Source: Fidelibacterota bacterium (lineage in GTDB: Bacteria; Fidelibacterota; SORT01). From it: a stretch of DNA of 64,000 nt. Shown piece by piece: positions 12,830-22,597 of the stretch. The notes under the pieces were generated by a model. That model saw only the letters and a program-made list of their open reading frames with translations, was not told the origin of the DNA and made no database searches. Position numbers and translations under genes: made by a program. The stretch spans positions 48,578 to 112,577 of the forward strand of contig JACZYG010000006.1 in the NCBI GenBank assembly GCA_022571215.1, in the 5' to 3' direction. The stretch's first letter is position 1, and every line of letters starts with the position of its first letter.

Positions 12830-13571
12830 ATTTACTTTTTCTAAAACACTTGGCGTTCAAGGTCTGCATAAACGTTACGGCAAAAGGGAAGTAGTCAATG
12901 GAGTGAGTTTGGATGTGCATAAGGGGGAGATTGTCGGTCTGCTTGGGCCTAACGGCGCGGGCAAAACAACGACATTTTACATGATTACGGGTATGATAAG
13001 ACCGAATGGAGGACAAGTCTATCTCGAAAAGCAAAACATTACATCGCTTCCGATGTATAAGAGAGCGCGATTAGGAATAGGTTATCTTTCACAGGAGCCG
13101 TCTATCTTCAGGAGGTTGTCGGTTGAAGATAATTTAAAATTGATTCTCCAAACAATGAAACTTTCAAGGAAAGAAGTATCACTCCGCATCGAAAAATATC
13201 TCGATGATCTATCTATAACGCATATCAGGAAAAGAAAGGGGTATCAACTTTCCGGGGGCGAACGTCGAAGAACTGAAATATGCAGAGCATTGCTTACAGA
13301 ACCGGACTTCATGTTGTTGGATGAACCGTTTTCGGGTATTGACCCGATCGCGGTCGAAGAAATTCAAAATATAGTTATTGATCTTAAAAGAAGAGGGATA
13401 GGAGTGTTGATCACGGATCATAACGTGCATGAGACCTTGTCGATTACTGATAGGGCGTATCTGTTGTATGAAGGAAAAATATTCATCGAAGGCACGAGTG
13501 ATTACCTCGCCAACGACCCGATTGCAAGAAAATTATATTTTGGGGATAAATTCAGGTTGGATAGGTACTGA
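12822..13571 (+). CDS. lptB: LPS export ABC transporter ATP-binding protein
   Basis: Cytosolic ATPase that drives LPS extraction through LptFG. The 249 residues contain Walker A GPNGAGKTT at 42-50, signature LSGGERRR at 143-150, Walker B MLLDEP at 164-169 and the LptB-specific stretch FSGIDPIAVEEIQ. VLITDHNVHETL supplies the switch His. About ten extra residues precede the first core strand relative to E. coli LptB. It is followed by rpoN with a one-base overlap, a conserved neighbourhood in many Gram-negatives. Confidence 0.95.
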   Translation: MSKFTFSKTLGVQGLHKRYGKREVVNGVSLDVHKGEIVGLLGPNGAGKTTTFYMITGMIRPNGGQVYLEKQNITSLPMYKRARLGIGYLSQEPSIFRRLSVEDNLKLILQTMKLSRKEVSLRIEKYLDDLSITHIRKRKGYQLSGGERRRTEICRALLTEPDFMLLDEPFSGIDPIAVEEIQNIVIDLKRRGIGVLITDHNVHETLSITDRAYLLYEGKIFIEGTSDYLANDPIARKLYFGDKFRLDRY

Positions 13572-14941
13572 TGTTAGAGCTCAGGCAATCACTCGGACTA
13601 AAGTTAGTACAGTCCCCTCAGCAGATACTTCTATCGAGCCTGCTGCAATTACAGGTTCAGGCTTTGGAATTGAGAATACATAACGAACTCGAGATGAATC
13701 CCTTGCTTGAAATGGACGATCTTCAAGACTTAGAGCTTGAAGAAGTCGAGGAAACGGATGATACCGATGAATTCGATTTAGACGATTATTTTGATAATGA
13801 TGACAACTATGAACACAAATCACCGCGTGATATGTCTATTGAAGAGCATGAAATGCCTCAGGTCGCTCGAACAACATTTAAGGAATTTCTTTTAGAGCAA
13901 CTTCATCAGCTTCACCTCGGAGAGGATGAAATAAAGGTAGGTGAGGAGATCATTTGGAATATAGACTCGAATGGATACTTAACCGTACCATTAGAGTCTA
14001 TATCGGAATTGACCGATGTGGATGTCTCTGTATGTAGGAACGTTCAAGCGAAAATATTAAAATTGAATCCTCCGGGAATCGGGGCGTTAACGCTTCGTGA
14101 ATGCTTGCTTTCTCAAATGGAAGAAAACAAAGAAAACGGACTTACACTGTTGATATTAAAGGATTATTTTGATCATTTCGCAAATAAACGATTCGAGAAA
14201 ATTATCAGCGAGCTTAACATCACGATGGAAGATATTATGAAAGTGAATGAGGAAATCGCAAGACTTAATCCAAAACCGGGACTGAGCTTCGCCGATCAAA
14301 AAATGGATTATGTAATTCCTGATTTCACAGTGGAAAATAACAATGGAAATCTGACGGTGATTCTTAACGACTTTTCGTTACCTGAATTAAAGATAAGCGA
14401 GCAGTATAAGACAATGGCTGAGGATAAGAAAAATGTGGACAGGGAGACACGAAATTATTTAAAGAAAAAATTAGAGTCCGCCCGCTGGCTTATCGCGTCA
14501 ATATATCAACGAAAACTTACTATGTTAAAAGTGATGCAAGCGATAGTCGGAAGACAGATGAAATGGTTTGAGCTGGGACCGGGTCATCTTACGCCGATGA
14601 TTCAAAAGGATATCGCGGCTGATATAAAGATGGATCACTCCACTGTCAGCAGGGCGACAGACGGTAAATACGTCCAGACTGACAACGGGGTTTTCCCGTT
14701 GAAGTATTTCTTTAGCGAAGGACTCGAACGGAGTGACGGTGAAATTGTGTCAACAAGCAACATCAAAATACGTCTGAAGGAGTTGATAGAAAATGAACCA
14801 AACGGAAAACCGTTAAGTGATGATAAATTAACCAAAACACTTATGAGCGAAGGATTTAATGTAGCCCGTAGAACGGTGGCGAAGTACAGAGAATACATGA
14901 AGATACCTGTTGCTCGTTTAAGAAGAAAAATAGGAGATTAA
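13571..14941 (+). CDS. rpoN: RNA polymerase sigma-54 factor
   Basis: Alternative sigma factor that needs AAA+ activators and recognises GG-N10-GC promoters. The 456 residues show region I (LRQSLGLKLVQSPQ, Gln/Leu-rich, 1-50), an acidic region II (about 52-82), the core-binding region with two NPPGIG/NPKPG-type repeats, the HTH (DHSTVSRATDGKY) and the RpoN box ARRTVAKYRE at 432-441. The lptB-rpoN order is common. I see no clear GG-N10-GC promoter directly before genes in this window, but I did not search exhaustively. Confidence 0.96.
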   Translation: MLELRQSLGLKLVQSPQQILLSSLLQLQVQALELRIHNELEMNPLLEMDDLQDLELEEVEETDDTDEFDLDDYFDNDDNYEHKSPRDMSIEEHEMPQVARTTFKEFLLEQLHQLHLGEDEIKVGEEIIWNIDSNGYLTVPLESISELTDVDVSVCRNVQAKILKLNPPGIGALTLRECLLSQMEENKENGLTLLILKDYFDHFANKRFEKIISELNITMEDIMKVNEEIARLNPKPGLSFADQKMDYVIPDFTVENNNGNLTVILNDFSLPELKISEQYKTMAEDKKNVDRETRNYLKKKLESARWLIASIYQRKLTMLKVMQAIVGRQMKWFELGPGHLTPMIQKDIAADIKMDHSTVSRATDGKYVQTDNGVFPLKYFFSEGLERSDGEIVSTSNIKIRLKELIENEPNGKPLSDDKLTKTLMSEGFNVARRTVAKYREYMKIPVARLRRKIGD

Positions 14942-14946
14942 TTCTG

Positions 14947-15933
14947 ATGGAATATAAAAAAGTGGTTATAGGAGGAGAGGAATTTATGATTCCAAAGCTG
15001 GCAACAGCCGGCAATTCCTTGATAATTATAGGACTTGTATTGGTAACTTTGATCTGGTCCTCCTTCTACAGCGTAGGACCGGATGAGGTAGGAGTAGTTC
15101 TTAGATTTGGAAAATATGTAAGAACAACTCAGAGCGGGCTGCATATGAAAATGCCGTTCGGGATAGAACAAGTTGATAAACCGAAAATAAGGAAAAGGTT
15201 TACTCAGGAGTTCGGTTTCAGAACGATAAAAGCCGGAGTACAATCCAAAATTACGAAATCAGGATTTGGCAGCGAGTCTCTGATGCTGACGGGAGACCTG
15301 AACAGCGCCGTTGTTAATTGGATAGTGCAATATCAGATCAAAGATCCCATGGAGTTTCTCTTTAATGTTCGTAAGGTTGAGGGAACGATAAGGGATATAT
15401 CTGAAGTTGCAATGCGACAAACAGTCGGCGACAGGAGTGTTGACGAAATCCTAACATTTGGAAGAGGGGAGATAAACCAGGAAGTTCAGAAGGTCATGCA
15501 GGAAATCCTCGATTCATACGGCATTGGTGTTCAGGTCGTATTGGTGAATCTTCAGGATGTCGATCCTCCTCCGAGCGTAAAATCCGCATTTGATGAGGTA
15601 AATGCCGCTACGCAGGATATGGACAGGCTTATACAGGAAGCCAGAAGGGAATTTAATGAATCGGTTCCGCGGGCTAAAGGTCGAGCCGAAAAACAAGTAA
15701 GACAGGCAGAGGCATACGCGGTCGAACGCATAAATTTAGCAGAGGGTGAAGCTAACCGATTTATTTCTGTTTACAATGAATACAGAAAGGCAAAAAAAGT
15801 AACCAGGCGAAGGATGTATCTCGAAACACTCGCTGATGTCCTCCCTAAAATTGAGAATAAGTGGATTGTAGAAAGTAGTGACAACGGGATATTAAAACTT
15901 CTCGATCTAAATATGAAAAAAGGAGTGAAATAA
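14947..15933 (+). CDS. hflK: Membrane protease modulator HflK
   Basis: SPFH/band-7 protein that with HflC forms a large membrane cage around the FtsH protease. The 328 residues have one N-terminal membrane helix (about 22-42), then the SPFH domain starting VGPDEVGVVLRFGKYV. A long charged Ala/Glu/Arg-rich coiled coil follows (about 205-280), with KGRAEKQVRQAEAYA inside it. The order hflK-hflC with a one-base overlap is usual. ftsH is not in the window. Confidence 0.93.
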   Translation: MEYKKVVIGGEEFMIPKLATAGNSLIIIGLVLVTLIWSSFYSVGPDEVGVVLRFGKYVRTTQSGLHMKMPFGIEQVDKPKIRKRFTQEFGFRTIKAGVQSKITKSGFGSESLMLTGDLNSAVVNWIVQYQIKDPMEFLFNVRKVEGTIRDISEVAMRQTVGDRSVDEILTFGRGEINQEVQKVMQEILDSYGIGVQVVLVNLQDVDPPPSVKSAFDEVNAATQDMDRLIQEARREFNESVPRAKGRAEKQVRQAEAYAVERINLAEGEANRFISVYNEYRKAKKVTRRRMYLETLADVLPKIENKWIVESSDNGILKLLDLNMKKGVK

Positions 15934-16871
15934 TGAAGAGAATCATATTAATAATTCTTATATTAGCGGCGTTTATTGTTGTATCTTCCTCAACATTCGT
16001 CCTGCATCAAACTCAACAATCTGTTATCGTACAGTTCGGTAGACCGGTAAGGTCAATTACGGAGCCGGGACTTCATTTTAAGATTCCGCTCATACAGGAT
16101 GCACGCATATTCGATAAGAGGATACTTGAATGGGATGGAAGACCGAGATCACTGACCACGCTTGATAAGGTCAGCATCTACATTGATGCTGTAGCGAGAT
16201 GGAAAATTGCTGATCCGTTGCTGTATTTAGAGACCGTAGAGGGTAATGAACTCATTGCTCAGGCTCGTTTGGATAACTTTATTGAAGGCGCTGTAAAAGA
16301 TTTCATAGCGGATAATACGCTGATCGAGTTAGTGAGGACCTCCAATCGTGATATAGTCACCACGGGAATAGATGAATTCGGAGTGGAGGTACGCTCTACA
16401 AAAGAAACGCCTCGAATAGAAAAAGGAAGGAATGCTCTTGCGAATGAAATTCTGATTCGGGCAAAGAAAGACGCTGCGCTGCTCGGGATAGAATTGGTTG
16501 ACGTAAGGATTAAAGGGGTCAACTATGTCGAAAGCGTACGGCAAAAGGTATATGAACGTATGAGGGCGGAACGAATGCAGATAGCAGCCCGTTTTCGCTC
16601 ACTCGGAGAGGGTGAAAAATCGAGGATACTTGGCGATATGGAATTCGAATTGAAAACGATAATTTCCGGAGCGGATAGAAAAGCGTTGGAGATAATGGGA
16701 AAAGCAGATGCAACAGCAACGGCAATATACGCCAGAGCATACAATCGGGACCCTGAATTTTATTCATTTACCAAAACCCTTGACACATACAGGAGTACTT
16801 TAGGCAAGAATACCTCGCTCGTTATGAGCAGCGAGAATGAATTCCTGAAATATCTCAAAGGTGTAAAGTGA
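15933..16871 (+). CDS. hflC: Membrane protease modulator HflC
   Basis: Partner of HflK in the FtsH-regulating complex. The 312-residue protein has a hydrophobic N terminus (residues 3-22), the SPFH signature QSVIVQFGRPVRSITEPGLH, and a helical region with VYERMRAERMQIAARFRSLGEGEKS, which is diagnostic for HflC. It starts at the ATG overlapping the hflK stop (TAATGA) and ends nine bases before hslV. Confidence 0.94.
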   Translation: MKRIILIILILAAFIVVSSSTFVLHQTQQSVIVQFGRPVRSITEPGLHFKIPLIQDARIFDKRILEWDGRPRSLTTLDKVSIYIDAVARWKIADPLLYLETVEGNELIAQARLDNFIEGAVKDFIADNTLIELVRTSNRDIVTTGIDEFGVEVRSTKETPRIEKGRNALANEILIRAKKDAALLGIELVDVRIKGVNYVESVRQKVYERMRAERMQIAARFRSLGEGEKSRILGDMEFELKTIISGADRKALEIMGKADATATAIYARAYNRDPEFYSFTKTLDTYRSTLGKNTSLVMSSENEFLKYLKGVK

Positions 16872-16880
16872 CGATAATAA

Positions 16881-17435
16881 ATGAATGAAAGAAATAGAAA
16901 ACCGGAAGGATGGAAGTCTACTACCATCCTTGGGGTTCGCAGATATAATCAAGCGGCTGTCGGAGGTGACGGGCAGGTAACGCTTGATGATGTTGTGATG
17001 AAGAACAGCGCCCAAAAGATAAGAAGATTATATGAAGGAAGCGTGATTGCCGGGTTTGCAGGCGCGTCCGCGGATGCGATGGCGCTGTTCGACAAATTCG
17101 AATCAAAGTTAGAGGAATATAACGGAAATTTATTGAAATCAGCTGTCGAACTTGCTCGTGATTGGCGGACTGATAAAATATTACGCAGACTCGAAGCTTT
17201 GCTGATAGTAATGGATGAAAAAACATCTCTCATTATTTCAGGTAATGGCGATGTTCTTGAACCCGATGATGAAGTTATCGCAATAGGTTCTGGAGGACCG
17301 TACGCCACCGCCGCAGCAAGGGGATTGATAAAACATACCAAGCTATCGGCAAAGGAGATAGTGGAGAGTTCACTCAAGATAACTTCTGAAATCTGCATAT
17401 TCACAAATGATAATATTAATGTGGAGATACTCTAA
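16881..17435 (+). CDS. hslV: ATP-dependent protease peptidase subunit HslV
   Basis: Threonine peptidase of the HslUV (ClpQY) complex. The 184-residue protein carries the N-terminal-nucleophile motif TTILGVRR. The catalytic Thr is residue 14, so a 13-residue propeptide must be removed; I see no in-frame start closer to it. [16 protein letters not shown] and [14 protein letters not shown] are standard HslV segments. hslU follows two bases after the stop. Confidence 0.96.
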   Translation: MNERNRKPEGWKSTTILGVRRYNQAAVGGDGQVTLDDVVMKNSAQKIRRLYEGSVIAGFAGASADAMALFDKFESKLEEYNGNLLKSAVELARDWRTDKILRRLEALLIVMDEKTSLIISGNGDVLEPDDEVIAIGSGGPYATAAARGLIKHTKLSAKEIVESSLKITSEICIFTNDNINVEIL

Positions 17436-17437
17436 CC

Positions 17438-18796
17438 TTGAACAACATAAAAGACTTAACTCCAAAAGATATCGTTAAGGAGCTTGATAAATATATTATT
17501 GGTCAGAATGATGCTAAGCGGTCTGTGGCAATAGCCCTTCGCAACAGATGGCGAAGACAACAGGTAACCGGGAAAATAAAAGACGAAATAATTCCCAATA
17601 ATATAATCTTGATTGGTTCTACAGGAGTCGGGAAAACGGAGATTGCCCGTAGACTCGCAAATCTAGCTAATGCGCCTTTTCTAAAAGTGGAGGCGTCTAA
17701 ATTTACGGAAGTGGGATATGTAGGAAGAGATGTCGAGTCCATCATCAGAGATTTGACCGACATAGCGGTTACGATGCTCAAAAAAGAGAAAACCAACGAA
17801 GTTCGGGAAGAAGCGAAAAAGATGGCAAACGAACTGCTGCTTGATTATCTGATCCCGTCTTCAGACTCCAAACTGACGTCGGACATTGAAGTTAGAGACG
17901 AAAAAGAGATGCGGAGGCAGAAAACAAAAGAACATTTCAGAATGTTGCTTGAAAGGGAGGAACTCGAAGAACGCACTATAGAAATTGATGTGACCGACAA
18001 CAGTACGCCGTTCATGCAGATTTTCAGTCCTATGGGTATGGAAGAGATGGGAATGAACATTCAGGATATCTTTGGAGGCGTAGTGCCCAAAAAACGGAAA
18101 TTACGCCGTACGAGTGTTTCGGAAGCGCGGAAAATATTGATAGAGGAAGAGGCTCAGAAACTAATTGATATGGACAAGATAATTCAGGAAGCGTTGAAAC
18201 GAGTCATGGATTCGGGAATGGTCTTTATCGATGAGATTGATAAAATAGTCGGCGTCGGCAATGATTCGGGACCTGATGTATCGAGGGAGGGAGTTCAGAG
18301 AGACCTCCTGCCGATAATTGAGGGATCAAGTGTCGTGACCAAATACGGCGTAGTAGATACGACTCATATCCTGTTTCTTGCGGCGGGAGCTTTCCATGTA
18401 GCGAAACCTTCTGATATGATCCCGGAGCTTCAGGGGAGGTTTCCGATAAGAGTAGAACTCGACGGTCTTTATGAAGAGGATTTTGTCCGAATTTTGGTTG
18501 AACCGGAAAACGCGCTTATCAAGCAGTATACGGCTCTTATAAAGACCGAAGGGGTCAGTATAACCTTTCAGAAGAGCGGAATAAACGAGATTGCGCGAAT
18601 AGCCGCGGTAGTCAATACAAAAATGGAAAATATCGGCGCGCGCCGTTTGCACACCGTAATGTCAAAGCTTCTTGAAAATATACTATTCGATCTGCCTGAC
18701 AAGAGCATTAAAAATGTCAATATAACGAAGAAATTGGTGGCGGAATCGCTCTCGGAAATAGTCGAAGATGAAGACCTTTCGCGGTATATTCTTTAG
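17438..18796 (+). CDS. hslU: HslU ATPase / unfoldase
   Basis: AAA+ ring that unfolds substrates and feeds them to HslV. The 452 residues hold LTPKDIVKELDKYIIGQ at 7-23, Walker A GSTGVGKTE at 60-68, the pore loop GYVGRD at 93-98, a helical I-domain (about 115-240), Walker B VFIDEID near 265, and the C-terminal sensor segment with IGARRLHTVM. The last residues, DLSRYIL, match the tail that docks into HslV. The start is TTG. It ends with TAG. Confidence 0.96.
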   Translation: MNNIKDLTPKDIVKELDKYIIGQNDAKRSVAIALRNRWRRQQVTGKIKDEIIPNNIILIGSTGVGKTEIARRLANLANAPFLKVEASKFTEVGYVGRDVESIIRDLTDIAVTMLKKEKTNEVREEAKKMANELLLDYLIPSSDSKLTSDIEVRDEKEMRRQKTKEHFRMLLEREELEERTIEIDVTDNSTPFMQIFSPMGMEEMGMNIQDIFGGVVPKKRKLRRTSVSEARKILIEEEAQKLIDMDKIIQEALKRVMDSGMVFIDEIDKIVGVGNDSGPDVSREGVQRDLLPIIEGSSVVTKYGVVDTTHILFLAAGAFHVAKPSDMIPELQGRFPIRVELDGLYEEDFVRILVEPENALIKQYTALIKTEGVSITFQKSGINEIARIAAVVNTKMENIGARRLHTVMSKLLENILFDLPDKSIKNVNITKKLVAESLSEIVEDEDLSRYIL

Positions 18797-18825
18797 ATTA
18801 AATTATCGGATTAACAGGAGAAGAG

Positions 18826-19737
18826 TTGAAAGATAATTTTATATCTATTGCGGATCTTTCCGCGGATGAGATTCATCAAACACTTGAACTCGCTGTTGAG
18901 ATAAAGGCGAAACTGAAAGCGGGCGAGGATTATAAGCCATTAGCCGGTAAAACAATGGCGATGATTTTCGCTAAGCCATCGGCGCGCACACGTATCTCAT
19001 TTGAAACGGGAATTCAGAAATTGGGTGGTTACGCTCTATATCTGTCACCCGACGATATAAGCATAGGTAAGCGTGAAGCGGTTAAAGATATTGCGCAGGT
19101 TATTTCCCGCTATAACGAAGCGATAATGGCGCGGTTGTTTTCGCATGAGCATATGCTGGAACTCGCTGAATATGCCTCGATTCCGGTCATTAACGGTCTC
19201 ACGGATTATAATCATCCATGTCAGGTCATGGGGGATATATTGACCGTGAAGGAACATCGTAAAAACCTTGATGATCTCAAAGTCGTGTTTGTTGGCGACG
19301 GGAATAACGTTGTGAATTCCTGGCTGAATCTTGCGGCAAAGATTCCTATGAACTTCGTGCTGACAGGACCTGACGGTTATGATCCGGACGAAAAGACGTT
19401 AACAAGCGCAAGAGAATCCGGGATCAGCAACATAGAGATCATTCACGACCCCGTGCAAGCGATGAAGGATGCCGATGTAGTTTACACCGACGTTTGGGCA
19501 AGCATGGGGCAGGAAGAGGAATCGGTGAAAAGGGCGGCAGAGTTCAAAGATTATCAGCTTAATTCCGAGCTGATGTCGCATTCAAAGCCAACAGCGTTAG
19601 TGATGCACTGTCTACCGGCGCACCGTGGGGATGAAATCAGTGATGAGGTGATCGACGGAGCGAATTCTATTGTGTTCGATCAGGCTGAAAATAGGATGCA
19701 CATACAGAATGCGATTATGGTACAGTTGATGAGTTAG
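18826..19737 (+). CDS. argF: Ornithine carbamoyltransferase
   Basis: Makes citrulline from ornithine and carbamoyl phosphate in arginine synthesis. The 303-residue protein shows the carbamoyl-phosphate site SARTR at 52-56 (usually STRTR), HPCQ at 130-133 and the ornithine-site motif HCLPA at 261-265. The TTG start is preceded by a CAGGAGAAG ribosome binding site. It is the last gene of the plus-strand block; the next gene is convergent, 28 bases away. No other arg genes are nearby. Confidence 0.95.
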   Translation: MKDNFISIADLSADEIHQTLELAVEIKAKLKAGEDYKPLAGKTMAMIFAKPSARTRISFETGIQKLGGYALYLSPDDISIGKREAVKDIAQVISRYNEAIMARLFSHEHMLELAEYASIPVINGLTDYNHPCQVMGDILTVKEHRKNLDDLKVVFVGDGNNVVNSWLNLAAKIPMNFVLTGPDGYDPDEKTLTSARESGISNIEIIHDPVQAMKDADVVYTDVWASMGQEEESVKRAAEFKDYQLNSELMSHSKPTALVMHCLPAHRGDEISDEVIDGANSIVFDQAENRMHIQNAIMVQLMS

Positions 19738-19765
19738 ATCTGTGTAACGTCTTCAGACGAGAATA

Positions 19766-20581
19766 TCAGTCGTATTCTTTCCAGTGCACTTCCGAAGTAT
19801 AATAAGAAACATCCGCGTTAGGGGGCAGGTATACAGTAATTGAAAATGCCGCGGAACCATTGGGTTTAATTGACGTATCTGAGATCACTCCGGTTTTATA
19901 CCTGAAGTTATTGCCGTCCACGTATGCCGAGTCCACCGCGATTATACGAGTATCATCACGGGCGAGTTTGATTTTTACAACTACGAAATCAGCCCGCCGT
20001 TCGCCTATATTCTTGACATATCCGGTATAGATTCTTCTGTCCGCATAGACACGGGTTTCTAAATTTCCGATGTCTCCGACTATCTGACATTCGGCTCTCG
20101 GCATTTCGGCTGGAGCGATATCCCGAATCTGTCTCCTGTCAATAGTAAGCGTCCCAATTTGAGTAATAAGAACTATGTTGTCGAGCGTCTCTCTTGTGAT
20201 TTTCCCAAGTACCTCTGTACCGTTGCTGAGAGTTACCTTGTGAGTGATTTCAACAGTCTCAAGAAAACCGTATCCGGGTTCGGTAGTCCGGACAGTTTTA
20301 GGAGTTTTCGAATACGCATTAATATCACTTTTTATGCGGGCTAACTCGGTTCTCAGCACGGTAATGTCTTTTTTGACTTCCCAAAATTGCCTCTTACTGA
20401 CCGTTCCGTCAGATGAACCGCTTGATGGAGGAGTTACGGTTACAGTTGCCGGTTCTTCTGGTTCTTCTACTTCACTGACTTCCTTGTCAGAACCTCCACC
20501 GCCCATTCCGAGCAGTCCGCACCCTGTCAGGGAGAAGGAGAGTATGGCTATAATTGAAAACAGTCTTTTTTCTCTAAACAT
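19766..20581 (-). CDS. Lipoprotein with C-terminal FxLYD-like domain
   Basis: Function unknown. I place the start at the ATG ending at 20581, giving 271 residues with a clear lipoprotein signal (MFREKRLFSII... LTGC, Cys near 21). Just before it, GGATTTTAGG serves as ribosome binding site, within the last codons of the upstream gene. After a Gly/Ser and Glu/Pro/Thr-rich linker comes a short helix, a small beta domain (about 95-150), and a C-terminal beta-sandwich with the pattern YTGYVKNIG...ADFVVVKIKL, resembling FxLYD/CARDB-like domains. It is probably on the periplasmic face of the outer membrane and is co-transcribed with the HEAT-repeat lipoprotein. Confidence 0.7.
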   Translation of the reverse strand: MFREKRLFSIIAILSFSLTGCGLLGMGGGGSDKEVSEVEEPEEPATVTVTPPSSGSSDGTVSKRQFWEVKKDITVLRTELARIKSDINAYSKTPKTVRTTEPGYGFLETVEITHKVTLSNGTEVLGKITRETLDNIVLITQIGTLTIDRRQIRDIAPAEMPRAECQIVGDIGNLETRVYADRRIYTGYVKNIGERRADFVVVKIKLARDDTRIIAVDSAYVDGNNFRYKTGVISDTSIKPNGSAAFSITVYLPPNADVSYYTSEVHWKEYD

Positions 20582-20582
20582 C

Positions 20583-21743
20583 CTAAAATCCTGTGATCTC
20601 TTTGCGTTTCTGATCTTCAACGGCATTTTTTTGCGCGGTAGCGGAAGCCGCTCTTAGCGATTTAACGGCTTCATCGCCTCCCAACTCTTTAACGGTGCGG
20701 TATACCTCATCGAACAGAATATAATTTTCAACGTCGTACATCAATTCGATAAGATCCAGCACTACATTGGGATTATTTATCTTTCTCAGGTTTTCTATCG
20801 CGTTACGCCGTACAAGCGGGTTGAGGTCTTTATCTCTCGCTATTCTCACGAGTGTAGGCGCCGCCCGGACATCGCCGACCTCTCCAAGAGCTTTAGTGAG
20901 AGCGCTTGTAAGGCTCAGATAATCTTTACGCCCCTGTTGAAACGCTTCCAATAGAAGCAGGATAACCTGCGCGTCCTTTATCTCCGCAGCCGCGTTCAAC
21001 GCAAAATCCCGTACCTGCGCTTGAGTCCGCGGATCGTTCATCATTTCCAAAAGAAACGGAACTAAATTCGGGTCTTTCTTTTTGCCGAGAAGCTCCACAG
21101 CGCGACTCCGGACACCAATGTTCATATCAGGGTCTTTAGCAATAGCCATCAACGCGGGAACCACCCTATCATCTCCAAGACTTCCAAGTGTTTCGGATAC
21201 GGTTTTCGATACCTGATACAGATCCTCCTTGCTGGATTGAATTGCGTCCATCAATGCCTCTATGGAGGCAATATCACTCGTCTTCGACAGAGATCGAAGC
21301 AGGGCATCACGGAGCACAGCATACCGCTTTCTGCTTCCGGCAAGACCTTCTTTGAGCGCATTGACCGCGTTCGGATCGCCCGTATCTCCGAGCGCATCCG
21401 CAATCGAAACATAAAATTCGATGTTCAGCTCCGAGAGTTCGCTTAAACCTTTGATAAGGACGAGATTAGCCTCAGGATGCTTAGCCCGTGATAGGGCGAC
21501 GGCAGCCGCTGTCCGTACTTCGGTTGGTACTTCCGGATCCTGGAAAGTGTGAATGAGTATAAGTAATCCTGATTCTTTCCCTTCCCTGAATTCGGAGAGC
21601 GCTTTTTCCACCTGTCCCTCGGTTTTAGCGCTTTGTCCGTCTAAACCTCCACCGCCAAAGAGGAAACATCCCTGAAAAAGTAACGCAATAACTGAAATAA
21701 ATATATAAAATTGAATCGTTGATGTCGGCTTAGCTGAATTCAT
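20583..21743 (-). CDS. HEAT-repeat lipoprotein
   Basis: A 386-residue protein with a lipoprotein signal peptide (hydrophobic FYIFISVIALL then FQGC, Cys near residue 26), a Gly-rich spacer and about eight HEAT-like helical repeats. Recurring units have the form 'VPTEVRTAAAVAL', 'VPALMAIAKDPDMN' and 'APTLVRIARDKDLNPLVRRNAIENL'. Such repeats form a superhelical protein-binding scaffold; the partner is unknown. Only one base separates its stop from the next lipoprotein start, so the two are probably an operon driven from the promoter at 21799-21827. Confidence 0.82.
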   Translation of the reverse strand: MNSAKPTSTIQFYIFISVIALLFQGCFLFGGGGLDGQSAKTEGQVEKALSEFREGKESGLLILIHTFQDPEVPTEVRTAAAVALSRAKHPEANLVLIKGLSELSELNIEFYVSIADALGDTGDPNAVNALKEGLAGSRKRYAVLRDALLRSLSKTSDIASIEALMDAIQSSKEDLYQVSKTVSETLGSLGDDRVVPALMAIAKDPDMNIGVRSRAVELLGKKKDPNLVPFLLEMMNDPRTQAQVRDFALNAAAEIKDAQVILLLLEAFQQGRKDYLSLTSALTKALGEVGDVRAAPTLVRIARDKDLNPLVRRNAIENLRKINNPNVVLDLIELMYDVENYILFDEVYRTVKELGGDEAVKSLRAASATAQKNAVEDQKRKEITGF

Positions 21744-21798
21744 ATTTCGCTGTTAAATGACCATCCTTAAATCTATAAAAAACAGTGTAAGTAACTGT

Positions 21799-21827
21799 AA
21801 AGTAACAACTTTTTGCAGCTATGTCAA
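21799..21827 (-). promoter_or_regulatory. Candidate promoter for the lipoprotein pair
   Basis: On the minus strand TTGACA (21827-21822), 17 bp, then TACTTT (21804-21799), about 55 bases upstream of the HEAT lipoprotein start. The -35 is a perfect consensus match and the -10 is weak. Confidence 0.4.
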
Positions 21828-21841
21828 GCCTATAATAGAAA

Positions 21842-22597
21842 TTATTTCTTTGGATCGCCTTTCCAATAACAGAGTGAAAGTTCTTTTCCGTCAAATGAAG
21901 CGTAAGTAAAATGAGTTATCCAATCGCCTAAATTAATATAAATTTTACTCTCTTCCCGCAACAGATCCGGTTCATGTATATGTCCTAAAATGACCGAGTC
22001 GAACCCTTCCGCGAATTTATTTTGCGCAAATTCTTGAAGCAGTCTCTTTCTATTTGAACTGCGCTGATCAGAAATTGGATTCTCTTTGCTTGATTTGGAC
22101 AAAAACTTTGCGAGCCTGATTCCCAGATCGGGGTGGAGTATACGGAACAGCCACATCGCTATCGGATTTCTGAAGAACGCTTTCATGAAGTTGTAACCGC
22201 GGTCATTCTTAAAAAGTCCGTCTCCGTGCGCAATGTAGAATTTTTTCCTGTCAATCTCGGTCTCAAATCCGCCATCGTGAATAATTACGCCAACATTTTC
22301 TTCGAGGTATCTGCCGAGCCAGAGGTCATGGTTTCCTGAGCTGTAATGAACCTCGACTCCGTTTTCCACAGCTTCCGCGATACTACCGAGAATCCGCGGG
22401 TCGGTCTGAGGAATTGTGTGCTTATACTCAAACCAGAAATCGAAGAGGTCGCCTACTATGAATAGTCTTTTTCCGTGTTCGGAGACATATTTGATGAATT
22501 CTATGACTTTTTCGTTCCTGTCACGACTCTGTTCATACGCCCCGACGATAAGATGAGCATCGGAGAAAAAATAAGTATATTTGTTATTTTCTGACAT
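21842..22597 (-). CDS. lpxH: UDP-2,3-diacylglucosamine diphosphatase (LpxH-like)
   Basis: Calcineurin-type phosphoesterase expected to cleave UDP-2,3-diacylglucosamine to lipid X in lipid A synthesis. The 251 residues show all metal-binding blocks in order: DAH at 13-15, GDLFDFW at 49-55, GNHD at 88-91, HGD in IAHGDGL and GHIHEP near residue 205. The motif spacing and DLFDFW/FEY sequence favour LpxH over general metallophosphatases. It fits the Kdo and Lpt genes elsewhere in the window. A general sugar-nucleotide pyrophosphatase role cannot be excluded. Confidence 0.85.
   Translation of the reverse strand: MSENNKYTYFFSDAHLIVGAYEQSRDRNEKVIEFIKYVSEHGKRLFIVGDLFDFWFEYKHTIPQTDPRILGSIAEAVENGVEVHYSSGNHDLWLGRYLEENVGVIIHDGGFETEIDRKKFYIAHGDGLFKNDRGYNFMKAFFRNPIAMWLFRILHPDLGIRLAKFLSKSSKENPISDQRSSNRKRLLQEFAQNKFAEGFDSVILGHIHEPDLLREESKIYINLGDWITHFTYASFDGKELSLCYWKGDPKK

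Noticed and set aside
19748..19759. Terminator between argF and the convergent lipoprotein gene
   Set aside because: CGTCT/AGACG is only 5 bp with a 2-base loop and no T-run follows on either strand.
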